From assembly GCF_018881635.1 (NCBI RefSeq), contig NZ_JACVPY010000002.1:1363577-1427576 (forward strand): a stretch of 64,000 nucleotides of DNA, read 5' to 3'. This stretch comes from Polynucleobacter sp. UB-Piko-W3 (GTDB lineage Bacteria; Pseudomonadota; Gammaproteobacteria; Burkholderiales; Burkholderiaceae). A program made the translations under genes and the position numbers. The notes below the pieces were generated by a model. It made no database searches. It was not told where the DNA came from and worked only from the letters and a program-made list of their open reading frames with translations. Each line of letters begins with the position of its first letter. Position 1 is the first letter of the stretch. This document shows, piece after piece, positions 20,650 through 30,451 of the stretch.

Positions 20650-23600
20650 ATGCTGCAAAATATCATTCCGCCTCGCCTCAAGAGCGTGCTTACTAAAGGT
20701 CCTCAAGGTTCTGGCGGATCCTGGCTCAAACGTGCCCTCATTCTTTACAGCCTCGTTTTGGCATTATTGTTAGTTGGTCACTTTGGTATTCGCTTCATTA
20801 TTTGGCCCCAAATTGAGAAATCTAAAGTCTCAGTAGAAAGACTCATTAGCGCTCGTATTGGTGCAGATGTCACCATGGATGATTTAAGAGTCTCCTGGAC
20901 TGGTATCAGGCCTGATTTTGAAATCGATGGTCTACGCTTTAATGGCCCTGATAACTCGCAACCCTTTTTACAGATTGCAACAATTCGTGGCGAGCTCAGT
21001 TGGAATTCCTTCTATCACTTAGCACCCTATTTTCATGAGCTCTACTTTGAAAACGCCCAAATTTATACCCAACGTGATAACAAAGGCATCATCAGCATCG
21101 CTGGAATTCCTATTCATGGAAAGTCAAATGATCCTGGGCTAGAAAATTGGCTGCTGTCTCAAGATAAGATTGCTGTTAGCAATGTCAAATTATTTTGGAC
21201 AGATAAGCTAGATAAAAAACTCACCACCGCTATAGAGATTCAAAATCTAGAGCTGACGAACGGCATTCGCAATCATCAGGCCTCACTCAAAACAATCACA
21301 CCATGGACTAATGGACCTCTAGAAATCAAGGCTGACTTCGTTCACCACCTTGGCGGTCAAGCTGGAAATTGGCGCGACTGGATTGGAACTATTTCTTGGA
21401 ATGTAGCGGAACTTAATCTCAGTCAAATTGCAAAAGATTTTTCCCTTCCCCTAAATACTCTGGAAGGAAAGCTTAGTTCTAAGGGAAAATTAAAAATAGA
21501 TAACGGGCAGCCTGATGGTGGTGAAGCTTATGTAGCAGCAGACAATCTCACTATTCAGCTGGCAAAAAATGAAGACGCTATTGCTTTAGGTAGATTAGAG
21601 ACTAATCTCACTCAAGAAAATAATAGTGGTTTTATTTCTGTTACTACGAAAACATTTGCTTGGCGAGACCTAGATAGCTCAAAGAATGCGCCATTAGAAA
21701 ATTTAAGCCCAATGACGTTTAGCTGGAGACCGCCGGGGGCAGATGGCGAGATTAAAGAATTCGGATTTTCTTCGCCTAAAATTCTGGTTGAAGACGTTGC
21801 TCTATTCGCATTAAATCTCCCCCTGTCTAAAAAAGTACATCAATGGATTAAAGCGTCTCAGGCCGATGGTGAGCTGCAAAATCTTGATATTCGTTGGTCC
21901 GAGAGTAAATCTTCGCTGTCGTCATTAAACATCCCCGGAGGCTTTTTCAAATCAAACAAACTTGATTTCTCTGTTAGCGCCAAGTTAGTTGATCTCAGCT
22001 TTGTTGGTATTGACAAAAGTATGCCATCTGTTTCAAACCTCTCTGGATTTATTACCGGCAATCAGAATCAAGGCAGTTTTTCAGTTAATTCCAATGATCT
22101 AGAAGTAAATATCAATGACTTATTAGTCGATCCTAAAATTAAACTAGACCGGGCGAATGGGCAGCTGAGCTGGTCTAAGAAAAAAGATAACTGGGTCATC
22201 GATGCTAAACAACTTGCTTTAAGCAATCCAGAAATTGACACAACCCTAGATATCAATTACGTCATTGGTGGCCCTAAAAAACCAGATCAAATGATGCTGG
22301 ATATGAATTTCGCAAGAGCTGACTTAAGAACTGCATACCGATATCTACCCCTTGGGATGGGAAAAGATGCAAGGCTATACCTGAGTAAAGCATTCTCTGC
22401 GGGCAGCATACAAAAAGGTAGCCTTCATATCAAAGGCGATCCCAATGGCGTCCCTTACCCCAATAGCACTAATGGAGAGTTCACTTTAAATCTGCCAATC
22501 ATCGGAGCTACCTTCAGTCCTGTTCCATTGTTACCAAATAACCAAGGGGTCTGGTCTGCATTTAGCAAAGTGAATGGCGTAGTTACAATGCAAAACTCTC
22601 GCTTTGCGGTTGATATTTCTCAGGCGAATTACAAAGATGTTGCACTCAACCAATTTCATGCGGAAATTCCGAATGTCAGCGCACAACAATTGGTTTTATC
22701 GGTGAATGGTAATGCTCAAGGTAATGCGCCACAGATGTTGGAGTATTTATACGCTTCACCGTTTGGCAAAAAACAAAGCAAGTTAGAAAAAAATCTACGA
22801 GTTAGCGGGCCCGTCAATCTTGACATAGGATTAAAGGTTCCCCTATCTATCAATGACGATATTAATGTTGATATCAAGCTAGCTTTACCCGGCAATAAAG
22901 CACAGTGGGCCAATTTACCTCCACTCGAAAATCTCAAGGGCAAAATTCGGATTACCGAAATTAATCCCGAATTTGAAGATGTCACCGCCAACTTCTTAGG
23001 CGGCTCTCTGAAAATCGGCAGCTCTCCATCGACCCCGGGGAAACAAAACTTTAATATTGCAGGCGATATTACTGCGGGCTTCATCAAGAACTATCTCGTT
23101 AATACAATAAAAACTGAGTCCACGCCATTACTTGAGGCAATGAGTGGATCTGCAAAATACGAAGGCACACTCAGCTTTAATAAAACTGGTAGCGAAACGA
23201 ATCTCAAGTTTGGTTTGCGTGACTGGGCTAGCACTGCACCAGCACCGGCGAAGAAACTGATGGGCACACCAATGGTGGGACAAATTACCCTTAAAACTGC
23301 GCCTAATAGTCCATCGGGGGCAAATCGCCTTAGCTGGAATGGCAAACTTGGTGATATATACACAATTCAAGGAGACCTAAATAGTGATGACGAGTTCCGA
23401 TTTGCGCTAGGCATAGGCGCAGCAGCAAACTTGTCTCAACCCGGGCTTAATCTCAACCTAGCAAGTAATGAACTCAATCTAGATGATTGGCTGGATTTTT
23501 TCAGAAAGCAAAAGCAAAAAAATAATTCCTCTAAAGCAGATTATGCGAGTGAAAGTAATATTTCTATTACCGCACAGGTTAAGAAACTCACTTTGCTTGA

Positions 23601-24804
23601 GCGTAACTGGCAAGACATGAATCTATCTACTAGCAATAAGAATGGCGTCTGGCGGATGCGCATCAACTCACCTCTCGCTGCTGGCCAAGTTCAATATCAG
23701 GCACCTAATCAAACCGATGTCAGCGGTCTTATTAGCGGCCATTTAAGTCGCCTCAAGGTTCCAGATGAGACTATCCTGGCGACAGGTACTAAGAGCCCCC
23801 CTAAGGAAACTAACAAATCGGCCCAAAACAATAGCGCTAATAAAAGTAAGCTCTCACCTAATGCAATTCCAAGCCTAGACTTAACTATTGATGACTTTAA
23901 TTGGTCAACTATCTCACTTGGAAAAACCAAGCTCAAAACGAAGACTAGCAACAACCTTCTAACGATTGAGTCTATTCAATTTAATAATCCTCAGGGCAGC
24001 TCCACTACCACTGGGCAATGGATTGGGGCAAGTACAAATCAGCAGGAACATAGTAACCTCAATATCGATTTAGATATTAAAGATGCTGGCCTCATTATTG
24101 CTAAGTGGGGTTCACAAAAATCCGTTGAGGGTGGGCAAGGTAAACTCACAGCGAATGCAGAGTGGGATGGCTCACCCTTTAATCCAAAATTTGAAACTCT
24201 TAGTGGCAAGGTCAATTTAAATCTTGAAAAAGGTCGCTTGCTAGAAGTCGACACTAGCGGCGCTCAAATTCTGGATGTGCTGAGTCTTCAAAGTCTATTT
24301 AGGTTTGCTACTCTAGATCTGCAAGGTAGTCTTGGCAATATTGTGAGTAAAGGCACGCCCTTCAACAATATCGATGCAAGCTTTGACATTGCGAGTGGCG
24401 TTGCTCAAACTAAGCAATTCACCATGGGCCTAGATCAGGCTAAGGTCACTATGACAGGGCAAATTAATATCCCGAAAAAAAAACAAGATCTGCGTGTCAC
24501 GATCTTCCCAACTATTGATGCCACTGCTGGCTCCTTAGCGGCTTTTGCTATTAACCCAATTGTTGGATTGGGGGTACTAGTTGGACAGTACCTCATTACT
24601 AGTCAAATCAATCGAAATTTACAATCTGATTATTTAGTACAGGGTTCTTGGGATAAGCCAGAGGTTATTCCATTAGATCAAAAAGGTCAGCCAATTGACA
24701 CTAAAACTTTAAACACGATACGTAGTAAAGACTTATTAAAAGAACAAAGTAAACCGAGCACCAACACTACACCAGCACCAAAACCGCAGGTGCAGTCTTT
24801 ATGA
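20650..24804 (+). CDS. YhdP family AsmA-like envelope protein
   Basis: A 1384-residue protein with one N-terminal membrane helix (ALILYSLVLALLLVGHFGIRFII) followed by a long periplasmic beta-rich body. The YhdP/DUF3971 features and the AsmA-like C-terminal domain (GLIIAKWGSQKSVEGGQGKL, LNLEKGRLLEVD, NPIVGLGVLVGQY) are recognisable. AsmA-like proteins such as YhdP, TamB and YdbH are known to form bridges carrying phospholipid from inner to outer membrane. The C-terminus is Pro/Lys/Thr-rich. Its stop overlaps the start of the next gene by four bases (ATGA). Confidence 0.88.
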   Translation: MLQNIIPPRLKSVLTKGPQGSGGSWLKRALILYSLVLALLLVGHFGIRFIIWPQIEKSKVSVERLISARIGADVTMDDLRVSWTGIRPDFEIDGLRFNGPDNSQPFLQIATIRGELSWNSFYHLAPYFHELYFENAQIYTQRDNKGIISIAGIPIHGKSNDPGLENWLLSQDKIAVSNVKLFWTDKLDKKLTTAIEIQNLELTNGIRNHQASLKTITPWTNGPLEIKADFVHHLGGQAGNWRDWIGTISWNVAELNLSQIAKDFSLPLNTLEGKLSSKGKLKIDNGQPDGGEAYVAADNLTIQLAKNEDAIALGRLETNLTQENNSGFISVTTKTFAWRDLDSSKNAPLENLSPMTFSWRPPGADGEIKEFGFSSPKILVEDVALFALNLPLSKKVHQWIKASQADGELQNLDIRWSESKSSLSSLNIPGGFFKSNKLDFSVSAKLVDLSFVGIDKSMPSVSNLSGFITGNQNQGSFSVNSNDLEVNINDLLVDPKIKLDRANGQLSWSKKKDNWVIDAKQLALSNPEIDTTLDINYVIGGPKKPDQMMLDMNFARADLRTAYRYLPLGMGKDARLYLSKAFSAGSIQKGSLHIKGDPNGVPYPNSTNGEFTLNLPIIGATFSPVPLLPNNQGVWSAFSKVNGVVTMQNSRFAVDISQANYKDVALNQFHAEIPNVSAQQLVLSVNGNAQGNAPQMLEYLYASPFGKKQSKLEKNLRVSGPVNLDIGLKVPLSINDDINVDIKLALPGNKAQWANLPPLENLKGKIRITEINPEFEDVTANFLGGSLKIGSSPSTPGKQNFNIAGDITAGFIKNYLVNTIKTESTPLLEAMSGSAKYEGTLSFNKTGSETNLKFGLRDWASTAPAPAKKLMGTPMVGQITLKTAPNSPSGANRLSWNGKLGDIYTIQGDLNSDDEFRFALGIGAAANLSQPGLNLNLASNELNLDDWLDFFRKQKQKNNSSKADYASESNISITAQVKKLTLLERNWQDMNLSTSNKNGVWRMRINSPLAAGQVQYQAPNQTDVSGLISGHLSRLKVPDETILATGTKSPPKETNKSAQNNSANKSKLSPNAIPSLDLTIDDFNWSTISLGKTKLKTKTSNNLLTIESIQFNNPQGSSTTTGQWIGASTNQQEHSNLNIDLDIKDAGLIIAKWGSQKSVEGGQGKLTANAEWDGSPFNPKFETLSGKVNLNLEKGRLLEVDTSGAQILDVLSLQSLFRFATLDLQGSLGNIVSKGTPFNNIDASFDIASGVAQTKQFTMGLDQAKVTMTGQINIPKKKQDLRVTIFPTIDATAGSLAAFAINPIVGLGVLVGQYLITSQINRNLQSDYLVQGSWDKPEVIPLDQKGQPIDTKTLNTIRSKDLLKEQSKPSTNTTPAPKPQVQSL

Positions 24805-25631
24805 GCAAATCAAACTCCACTGAACTGAAGATTGCCGGGATTCAAATGGTGTCTAGCGCATCCTTACAAGAGAACCTAGAAACAGCCCGCAGATTGATTA
24901 AAGCTGCCGCTCATGATGGTGCGCAGATTGTTGTTCTTCCTGAGTACTTTTGCATCATGGGACTCAAAGACACGGATAAAGTGAATATCCGGGAAAAATT
25001 GGGTAATGGTCCAATTCAAGAAGCGCTTGCAGCCTTCGCTAAAGATAATGGTATTTATTTAATTGCGGGAACTATTCCTCTTGAAGCAAAAGATCCTAAC
25101 AAAGTATTAAATACAACCCTAGTTTTTAGTCCAGATGGGCAGCGGGCTGGACGCTATGACAAGATTCATTTATTTGGCTTTCAGACAAACACAGAGCGCT
25201 ATCAAGAATCTGAAACCATTGAGGCTGGCGAACAGCCCGGCATTATCAAGATCACTATCAATGGTACTGAATGGACCTTTGGTCTAAGCATCTGCTATGA
25301 CTTACGTTTCCCAGAACTGTATCGCGCCCTAGGGCAAGTAGATTGCCACATCATTCCCGCTGCGTTTACTTATACAACCGGCAAAGACCATTGGGAAATA
25401 CTGTTACGAGCTCGCGCTATTGAAAACCAGTGCTACGTCCTAGCTTCAGCGCAAGGCGGTGTGCACCAAAACCAAAGGCGTACCTGGGGTAATACCATGC
25501 TGATCGACCCATGGGGTGAGGTTCTAACTACCCTACCAGAAGGTGAGGGGCTTATTTCTGGGGTTTTGAGCAAAGATAAATTAAACGAGGTACGCTCTAA
25601 GTTACCTGCACTCGCACACCGTAAGCTTTAA
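24801..25631 (+). CDS. Carbon-nitrogen hydrolase (Nit1/deaminated glutathione amidase-like)
   Basis: A nitrilase-superfamily amidase with the Glu-Lys-Cys triad visible: Glu in [11 protein letters not shown], Lys in YDKIHLFGF, and Cys in [16 protein letters not shown]. The order and spacing fit the Nit subgroup that hydrolyses deaminated glutathione, a metabolite-repair role. Length 276 is normal. Translationally coupled to yhdP by a four-base overlap and 20 bp ahead of tldD, an arrangement I recall as common in Betaproteobacteria. Exact substrate is inferred from subfamily resemblance. Confidence 0.9.
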   Translation: MSKSNSTELKIAGIQMVSSASLQENLETARRLIKAAAHDGAQIVVLPEYFCIMGLKDTDKVNIREKLGNGPIQEALAAFAKDNGIYLIAGTIPLEAKDPNKVLNTTLVFSPDGQRAGRYDKIHLFGFQTNTERYQESETIEAGEQPGIIKITINGTEWTFGLSICYDLRFPELYRALGQVDCHIIPAAFTYTTGKDHWEILLRARAIENQCYVLASAQGGVHQNQRRTWGNTMLIDPWGEVLTTLPEGEGLISGVLSKDKLNEVRSKLPALAHRKL

Positions 25632-25651
25632 AGAAAGACCTGCCGAATCAC

Positions 25652-27142
25652 ATGAATGCACCCGAAGCACTATTTCCAGTCAACTGGACCAAAGCCAAAA
25701 AGCAAGCAGACCTTCTTAAATTAGCCAAGTCGATTCTGCTTGAGCCAACTGGACTCTCAGAGCAAGATCTTCACAAAACATTTGGCAGCATGTTTACCCA
25801 TCGCCTAGATGATGTTGATCTCTACTTCCAACATACTCGCAGCGAAAGCTGGAGTCTTGAAGAAGGTATTGTGAAATCAGGCAGCTTTAATATTGATCAA
25901 GGCGTAGGCGTACGCGCTATTTACGGTGATAAAACTGCCTTTGCCTACTCGGATGAAATTAATTTAGAAGCACTGAGCAAGGCCGCTAAAGCGACCCGCG
26001 TTATTGGCCCACAGGGAGGCAAGCAGGCGGTTGCTAGCAAACTATTTAATCCAATATCCAACAAGCTGTACTCAGACATGAATCCTTTGGACTCACTACA
26101 GCCCAAAGAAAAAATTGCCCTCTTAGAAAGCATTGAGCGCCGCGCAAAAGCCCGTGATCCTCGCATCATCCAGGTGATGGCCAGTCTTGCCGGTGAGTTT
26201 GACGTTGTTCTAGTAGTCCGCGCAGATGGTTTACTAGCTGCAGATGTAAGGCCGCTGGTACGCGTTTCAGTCCATGTGATTGCAGAACAAAATGGTCGCC
26301 GTGAATCTGGATCTTCAGGTGGTGGTGCACGACACGATTACCATTATTTTGATACTACCCTGATTAATCAATACGTCGATGAAGCGGTTGATGGCGCTTT
26401 AGTAAATTTAGAGTCGCGTCCTGCGCCTGCTGGCCCGATGACGGTTGTCATGGGTCCAGGCTGGCCCGGCGTACTCCTCCATGAGGCAGTAGGTCATGGC
26501 CTTGAGGGTGACTTCAATCGCAAAGGTTCTTCCGCTTTTGCTGGCCGTATCGGGCAACGCGTAGCCGCTAAGGGAGTCACTGTGGTTGATGATGGCACTC
26601 TGTCTGGTCGCAGAGGATCACTCAATATTGATGATGAAGGCACTCCTACTCAATGCACTACTTTGATTGAGGATGGAATTTTAAAAGGCTACATTCAGGA
26701 CAGCCTCAATGCACGACTCATGAAAATGCCTCTCACCGGTAATGGTCGCCGCGAAAGTTTTGCATCGCTACCAATGCCCCGCATGACCAATACTTATATG
26801 CTAGCTGGCAAGGATGATCCTCAAGAAATTGTGGCTAGTATCAAGCGCGGCCTATATGCAGTGAATTTTGGTGGTGGCCAAGTAGACATTACTAGTGGCA
26901 AATTTGTGTTCTCAGCCTCGGAAGCTTATTGGGTTGAAAACGGCAAAATTCAGTACCCCGTCAAAGGCGCTACCATTATTGGCAGTGGCCCAGAGTCCCT
27001 CAAACAGGTCTCGATGATTGGTAACGACCTTAAATTAGATGGCGGGATTGGGGTTTGTGGCAAGGAGGGGCAAAGCGTCCCGGTCGGGGTTGGACAGCCC
27101 ACTTTGCGGATCGACAGCCTTACCGTGGGTGGAACTGCCTGA
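25652..27142 (+). CDS. tldD: Metalloprotease TldD
   Basis: One half of the TldD/TldE(PmbA) zinc protease, which removes unstructured peptides such as antitoxins and microcin leaders. The catalytic HEAVGH motif lies at residues 277-282 with [14 protein letters not shown] after it; the C-terminal [20 protein letters not shown] stretch is also typical. Length 496 is close to the norm. The partner PmbA/TldE is not in this window. Follows the amidase gene by 20 bp and precedes the DAHP synthase by 30 bp. Confidence 0.96.
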   Translation: MNAPEALFPVNWTKAKKQADLLKLAKSILLEPTGLSEQDLHKTFGSMFTHRLDDVDLYFQHTRSESWSLEEGIVKSGSFNIDQGVGVRAIYGDKTAFAYSDEINLEALSKAAKATRVIGPQGGKQAVASKLFNPISNKLYSDMNPLDSLQPKEKIALLESIERRAKARDPRIIQVMASLAGEFDVVLVVRADGLLAADVRPLVRVSVHVIAEQNGRRESGSSGGGARHDYHYFDTTLINQYVDEAVDGALVNLESRPAPAGPMTVVMGPGWPGVLLHEAVGHGLEGDFNRKGSSAFAGRIGQRVAAKGVTVVDDGTLSGRRGSLNIDDEGTPTQCTTLIEDGILKGYIQDSLNARLMKMPLTGNGRRESFASLPMPRMTNTYMLAGKDDPQEIVASIKRGLYAVNFGGGQVDITSGKFVFSASEAYWVENGKIQYPVKGATIIGSGPESLKQVSMIGNDLKLDGGIGVCGKEGQSVPVGVGQPTLRIDSLTVGGTA

Positions 27143-27172
27143 TATTACTGAATTACGGCTTAAAATAACCCT

Positions 27173-28297
27173 ATGAGCCAACAAAATACTAATCCTGCTA
27201 ACTGGTACTCTGCCGTTGATAAGACGTCAGATACCGACGACCAACGCATCGACAAAATTACTGTTCTGGCACCACCAGAGCATCTCATTCGCTTCTTTCC
27301 GATTTCAGGAACGCCCACTGAAGTATTGATCAGCAAAACTCGTAAAAAGATTCGCGACATTATTCACGGGAAAGATGATCGCCTACTCGTCATCATTGGG
27401 CCCTGCTCGATTCATGATCCACGTGCGGCACTCGAATACTGCCAGCGTCTCTTAACTGAGCGCGATCGCTTCGCTGGCGAATTAGAAATTGTGATGCGCG
27501 TCTATTTTGAAAAGCCTCGCACTACTGTTGGCTGGAAAGGTCTGATCAACGACCCGTATCTAGATGAGAGCTATCGTATTGAAGAAGGTCTGCGTCTTGC
27601 ACGTCAAGTCCTCATGGAAATTAATCGTCTTGGCATGCCAGCAGGTAGTGAATTCCTAGATGTCATCTCCCCACAATATATTGCTGACCTCATTTCTTGG
27701 GGCGCAATTGGCGCCCGCACAACCGAAAGCCAAGTGCATCGCGAACTCGCGTCTGGTTTGTCTGCGCCTATTGGATTTAAGAATGGCACTGATGGCAACA
27801 TCAAGATCGCTACTGATGCTATTCAAGCAGCGGGTCGTCCACACCACTTCTTATCTGTTCATAAGAATGGTCAAGTATCCGTTGTGGAAACTAAAGGCAA
27901 TCAAGATTGTCACGTCATTTTGCGCGGTGGCAAAGAGCCCAACTATGAAGCGGCACACGTCAAAGCAGCCTGCGCTGAGCTAGCAGCAGCCAAGCTCCCA
28001 GCCAGTTTGATGGTTGACCTATCGCATGCTAACTCCAGCAAGAAACATGAGCGCCAAATTGTTGTGGCTGATGATATTGCCCAACAAATTGAGTCTGGTT
28101 CACATGAAATTTTTGGCGTAATGGTAGAAAGTCATCTCAATGATGGTGCGCAGAAGTTTACGCCTGGTAAAGATGATCCAAGCAAGCTCGAGTACGGCAA
28201 GAGCATTACGGATGCCTGCATTAATTGGGATGATTCTGTGAAAGTACTTGAGCGTTTAGCTGGTGCAGTCAAGAAACGCAGAAGCAAGAAAAAATAA
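27173..28297 (+). CDS. aroG: 3-deoxy-7-phosphoheptulonate synthase (class I DAHP synthase)
   Basis: Condenses phosphoenolpyruvate and erythrose-4-phosphate, the entry step to aromatic amino acids. Class I signatures: LLVIIGPCSIHDPRAALEYC, VMRVYFEKPRTTVGWKGLIN, PAGSEFLDVISPQYIADLIS, GARTTESQVHRELASGLS, VGFKNGTDGN-type segment, and LMVDLSHANSSK. Length 374 is slightly longer than E. coli AroG because of extra residues at both ends, including a basic C-terminus (KKRRSKKK). Which aromatic amino acid inhibits it cannot be read from sequence, so the symbol is provisional. Confidence 0.93.
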   Translation: MSQQNTNPANWYSAVDKTSDTDDQRIDKITVLAPPEHLIRFFPISGTPTEVLISKTRKKIRDIIHGKDDRLLVIIGPCSIHDPRAALEYCQRLLTERDRFAGELEIVMRVYFEKPRTTVGWKGLINDPYLDESYRIEEGLRLARQVLMEINRLGMPAGSEFLDVISPQYIADLISWGAIGARTTESQVHRELASGLSAPIGFKNGTDGNIKIATDAIQAAGRPHHFLSVHKNGQVSVVETKGNQDCHVILRGGKEPNYEAAHVKAACAELAAAKLPASLMVDLSHANSSKKHERQIVVADDIAQQIESGSHEIFGVMVESHLNDGAQKFTPGKDDPSKLEYGKSITDACINWDDSVKVLERLAGAVKKRRSKKK

Positions 28298-28335
28298 TCT
28301 TAGTTCTCAACTCAAGCAGAAATCAACGTAATACT

Positions 28336-28368
28336 AAAAGAGACTAATTTATTTAGTCTCTTTTTTTT
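28336..28368. terminator. Bidirectional terminator between aroG and the adenosyltransferase gene
   Basis: Twelve-base arms AAAAGAGACTAA and TTAGTCTCTTTT with a five-base loop, followed by more T on the plus strand and a T run on the minus strand. The loop and the edge of one arm hold the TAA stop of the convergent gene, so the terminator is partly coding. Confidence 0.85.
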
Positions 28369-28918
28369 CATGCTTCCAAAGCACATCCGTACCGCCAGCT
28401 GCGCGATTGAGAATGCGTGAAAGGACGAACAATAAATCAGATAAACGATTGACATATTGACGTGGGGAGTCATACAAAGGCTCTGCCCAGCCTAAGCGCA
28501 CAATCGAGCGCTCAGCTCTTCTGCAGACGGTACGACATACATGTGCTTGCGCGGCAGCACGAGTACCACCAGGCAGAATGAATTCGGTCAAAGGAGGTAA
28601 TTCTTTGTTGTACTTCTCTAGCCAAACATCCAGCTGAGCCACATGGTCTGGATTTAAGAGCTTATAGTTAGGGATACAAAGCTCGCCACCCAGATCAAAT
28701 AAATCATGCTGAACTTGCATGAAAAGCCCTTTTAGCTCAGTAGCAATGCTTTCTGGGAACTCCTCAGTCATCAAAACACCGATCGATGAGTTCAACTCAT
28801 CGACGTCGCCCATAGCGCAAATCCGTAAATGATCCTTCTCCACGCGACTTCCATCGCCTAATCCGGTCATTCCAGCATCACCCGTTCTAGTAGCGATTTT
28901 TGATAGTCGATTTCCCAT
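28349..28918 (-). CDS. PduO-type ATP:cob(I)alamin adenosyltransferase
   Basis: Makes adenosylcobalamin from cob(I)alamin and ATP. Family signatures are the N-terminal ATP-binding TRTGDAGMTGLGDGSRVEKD, GDVDELNSSIGVL, and the C-terminal CRRAERSIVRL and YVNRLSDLLFVLSRILN. Length 189 is normal. It stands alone between the DAHP synthase and the glcD gene; no cobalamin riboswitch is visible in the 18 bases between it and glcD. Its stop codon lies within the shared terminator. Confidence 0.93.
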   Translation of the reverse strand: MGNRLSKIATRTGDAGMTGLGDGSRVEKDHLRICAMGDVDELNSSIGVLMTEEFPESIATELKGLFMQVQHDLFDLGGELCIPNYKLLNPDHVAQLDVWLEKYNKELPPLTEFILPGGTRAAAQAHVCRTVCRRAERSIVRLGWAEPLYDSPRQYVNRLSDLLFVLSRILNRAAGGTDVLWKHEKKETK

Positions 28919-28936
28919 GAGCTTAATTATAGGTAA

Positions 28937-30451
28937 ATGGCTAAAATGATTCCTATGAATATGGTGACCCCACCCCCCGATATAGCCGCTATCAGCGCAC
29001 TACAGTCAAAACTGGTCTCAGCCTTGCGTCCGATTCTTCCAGAGCACGCCCTACTTTGGGAGCCTGAAGACACGATTCCCTACGAATGTGATGGTTTGGC
29101 TGCCTATAAGCGTATGCCTTTAGCAGTTGCTCTACCAGAAACAGAGGAGCAAGTCGCCAAAATCCTCAAAATCTGCTTTGAGATGCAAATCCCAATAGTT
29201 CCTCGAGGATCAGGAACTGGACTATCAGGTGGAGCAATGCCAATCTCCCAAGGCTTAGTGCTCTCCCTTGCAAAGCTCAAGAAAATTCTTAGTATTGACG
29301 CATTTACTCGCACTGCAGTGGTTCAGCCGGGAGTTCGCAACTTAGCCATCTCTGAAGCCGTTGCTCACCTGGGTCTTTACTACGCACCAGATCCCTCATC
29401 TCAGATTGCCTGCTCCATTGGCGGTAACGTAAATGAAAACTCTGGTGGAGTGCATTGTCTTAAATACGGCCTCACCTTACATAACGTTCTGCGCGTACGT
29501 GGCATTTTGATGAACGGTGAGATTGTTGAATTTGGCGGCCTAGCTCCAGATTCTCCTGGTTTAGATTTGCTTGCTATTGTTTTGGGCAGCGAAGGCATGC
29601 TAGCAGTAGTCACAGAAGTAACTGTCAAGTTAGTAGCCAAACCAAAACTGGCGCGCGTCATCATGGCAAGTTTTGACGATATTGAAAAAGGTGGTAATGC
29701 TGTTGCGGCGATCATCGCTGCCGGCATTATTCCTGCTGGTTTAGAGATGATGGACCAAGCAACCACCCGAGCTGTAGAAGAATTTGTCAATGCAGGCTAC
29801 GACTTAGAGGCAGCAGCCATTTTGCTTTGTGAATCTGACGGAACTCCAGAAGAGGTTGCTGAAGAGATTGAACGCATGACGAAAGTGCTTGAAGAATCGG
29901 GCGCTAGTGGTATTCGGATTTCCAGAGATGAGACTGAACGCTTGAAGTTTTGGAGTGGCCGTAAAAATGCCTTCCCGGCAGCAGGACGAATCGCTGCGGA
30001 TTACTACTGTATGGATGGGACTATCCCACGTAGACATATTGCCACCCTACTCAAGCGTATTCAGGGTATGGAAAAAAAATATGGCTTAGGTTGCTTGAAC
30101 GTATTTCATGCAGGTGACGGCAATATGCATCCATTGATTTTGTTTAATGGTGCTGATGAGGAAGAATGGCATCGCGCTGAAGAATTTGGCACTGATATTC
30201 TCGAAGCTTGTGTTGAGCTTGGCGGCACAATTACTGGTGAACATGGGGTTGGTCTTGAAAAGATTAACACCATGTGTATTCAGTTTGGTGATGGTGAACG
30301 CGAGTCTTTCTGGGGTGTGAAGAGCGCCTTTGATCCAGAAAAGCTTCTTAATCCTGATAAGGGCATCCCAACACTGAGTCGCTGTGCTGAATATGGCCGC
30401 ATGCGCATTAGCGGAGGCAAACTACCGCATCCAGAATTGGAGCGCTTTTAA
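28937..30451 (+). CDS. glcD: Glycolate oxidase subunit GlcD (FAD-linked)
   Basis: FAD-binding catalytic subunit of glycolate oxidase, oxidising glycolate to glyoxylate. The PCMH-type FAD domain has PIVPRGSGTGLSGGAMPISQG and SIGGNVNENSGGVHCLKYG; the C-terminal region has NVFHAGDGNMHPLILF and GGTITGEHGVGLEK. Length 504 is normal. The stop shares one base with the glcE start (TAATG). The order glcD-glcE-glcF is the classic one; no glcB or glcG is adjacent. In freshwater bacteria glycolate is a common product of algae. Confidence 0.95.
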   Translation: MAKMIPMNMVTPPPDIAAISALQSKLVSALRPILPEHALLWEPEDTIPYECDGLAAYKRMPLAVALPETEEQVAKILKICFEMQIPIVPRGSGTGLSGGAMPISQGLVLSLAKLKKILSIDAFTRTAVVQPGVRNLAISEAVAHLGLYYAPDPSSQIACSIGGNVNENSGGVHCLKYGLTLHNVLRVRGILMNGEIVEFGGLAPDSPGLDLLAIVLGSEGMLAVVTEVTVKLVAKPKLARVIMASFDDIEKGGNAVAAIIAAGIIPAGLEMMDQATTRAVEEFVNAGYDLEAAAILLCESDGTPEEVAEEIERMTKVLEESGASGIRISRDETERLKFWSGRKNAFPAAGRIAADYYCMDGTIPRRHIATLLKRIQGMEKKYGLGCLNVFHAGDGNMHPLILFNGADEEEWHRAEEFGTDILEACVELGGTITGEHGVGLEKINTMCIQFGDGERESFWGVKSAFDPEKLLNPDKGIPTLSRCAEYGRMRISGGKLPHPELERF

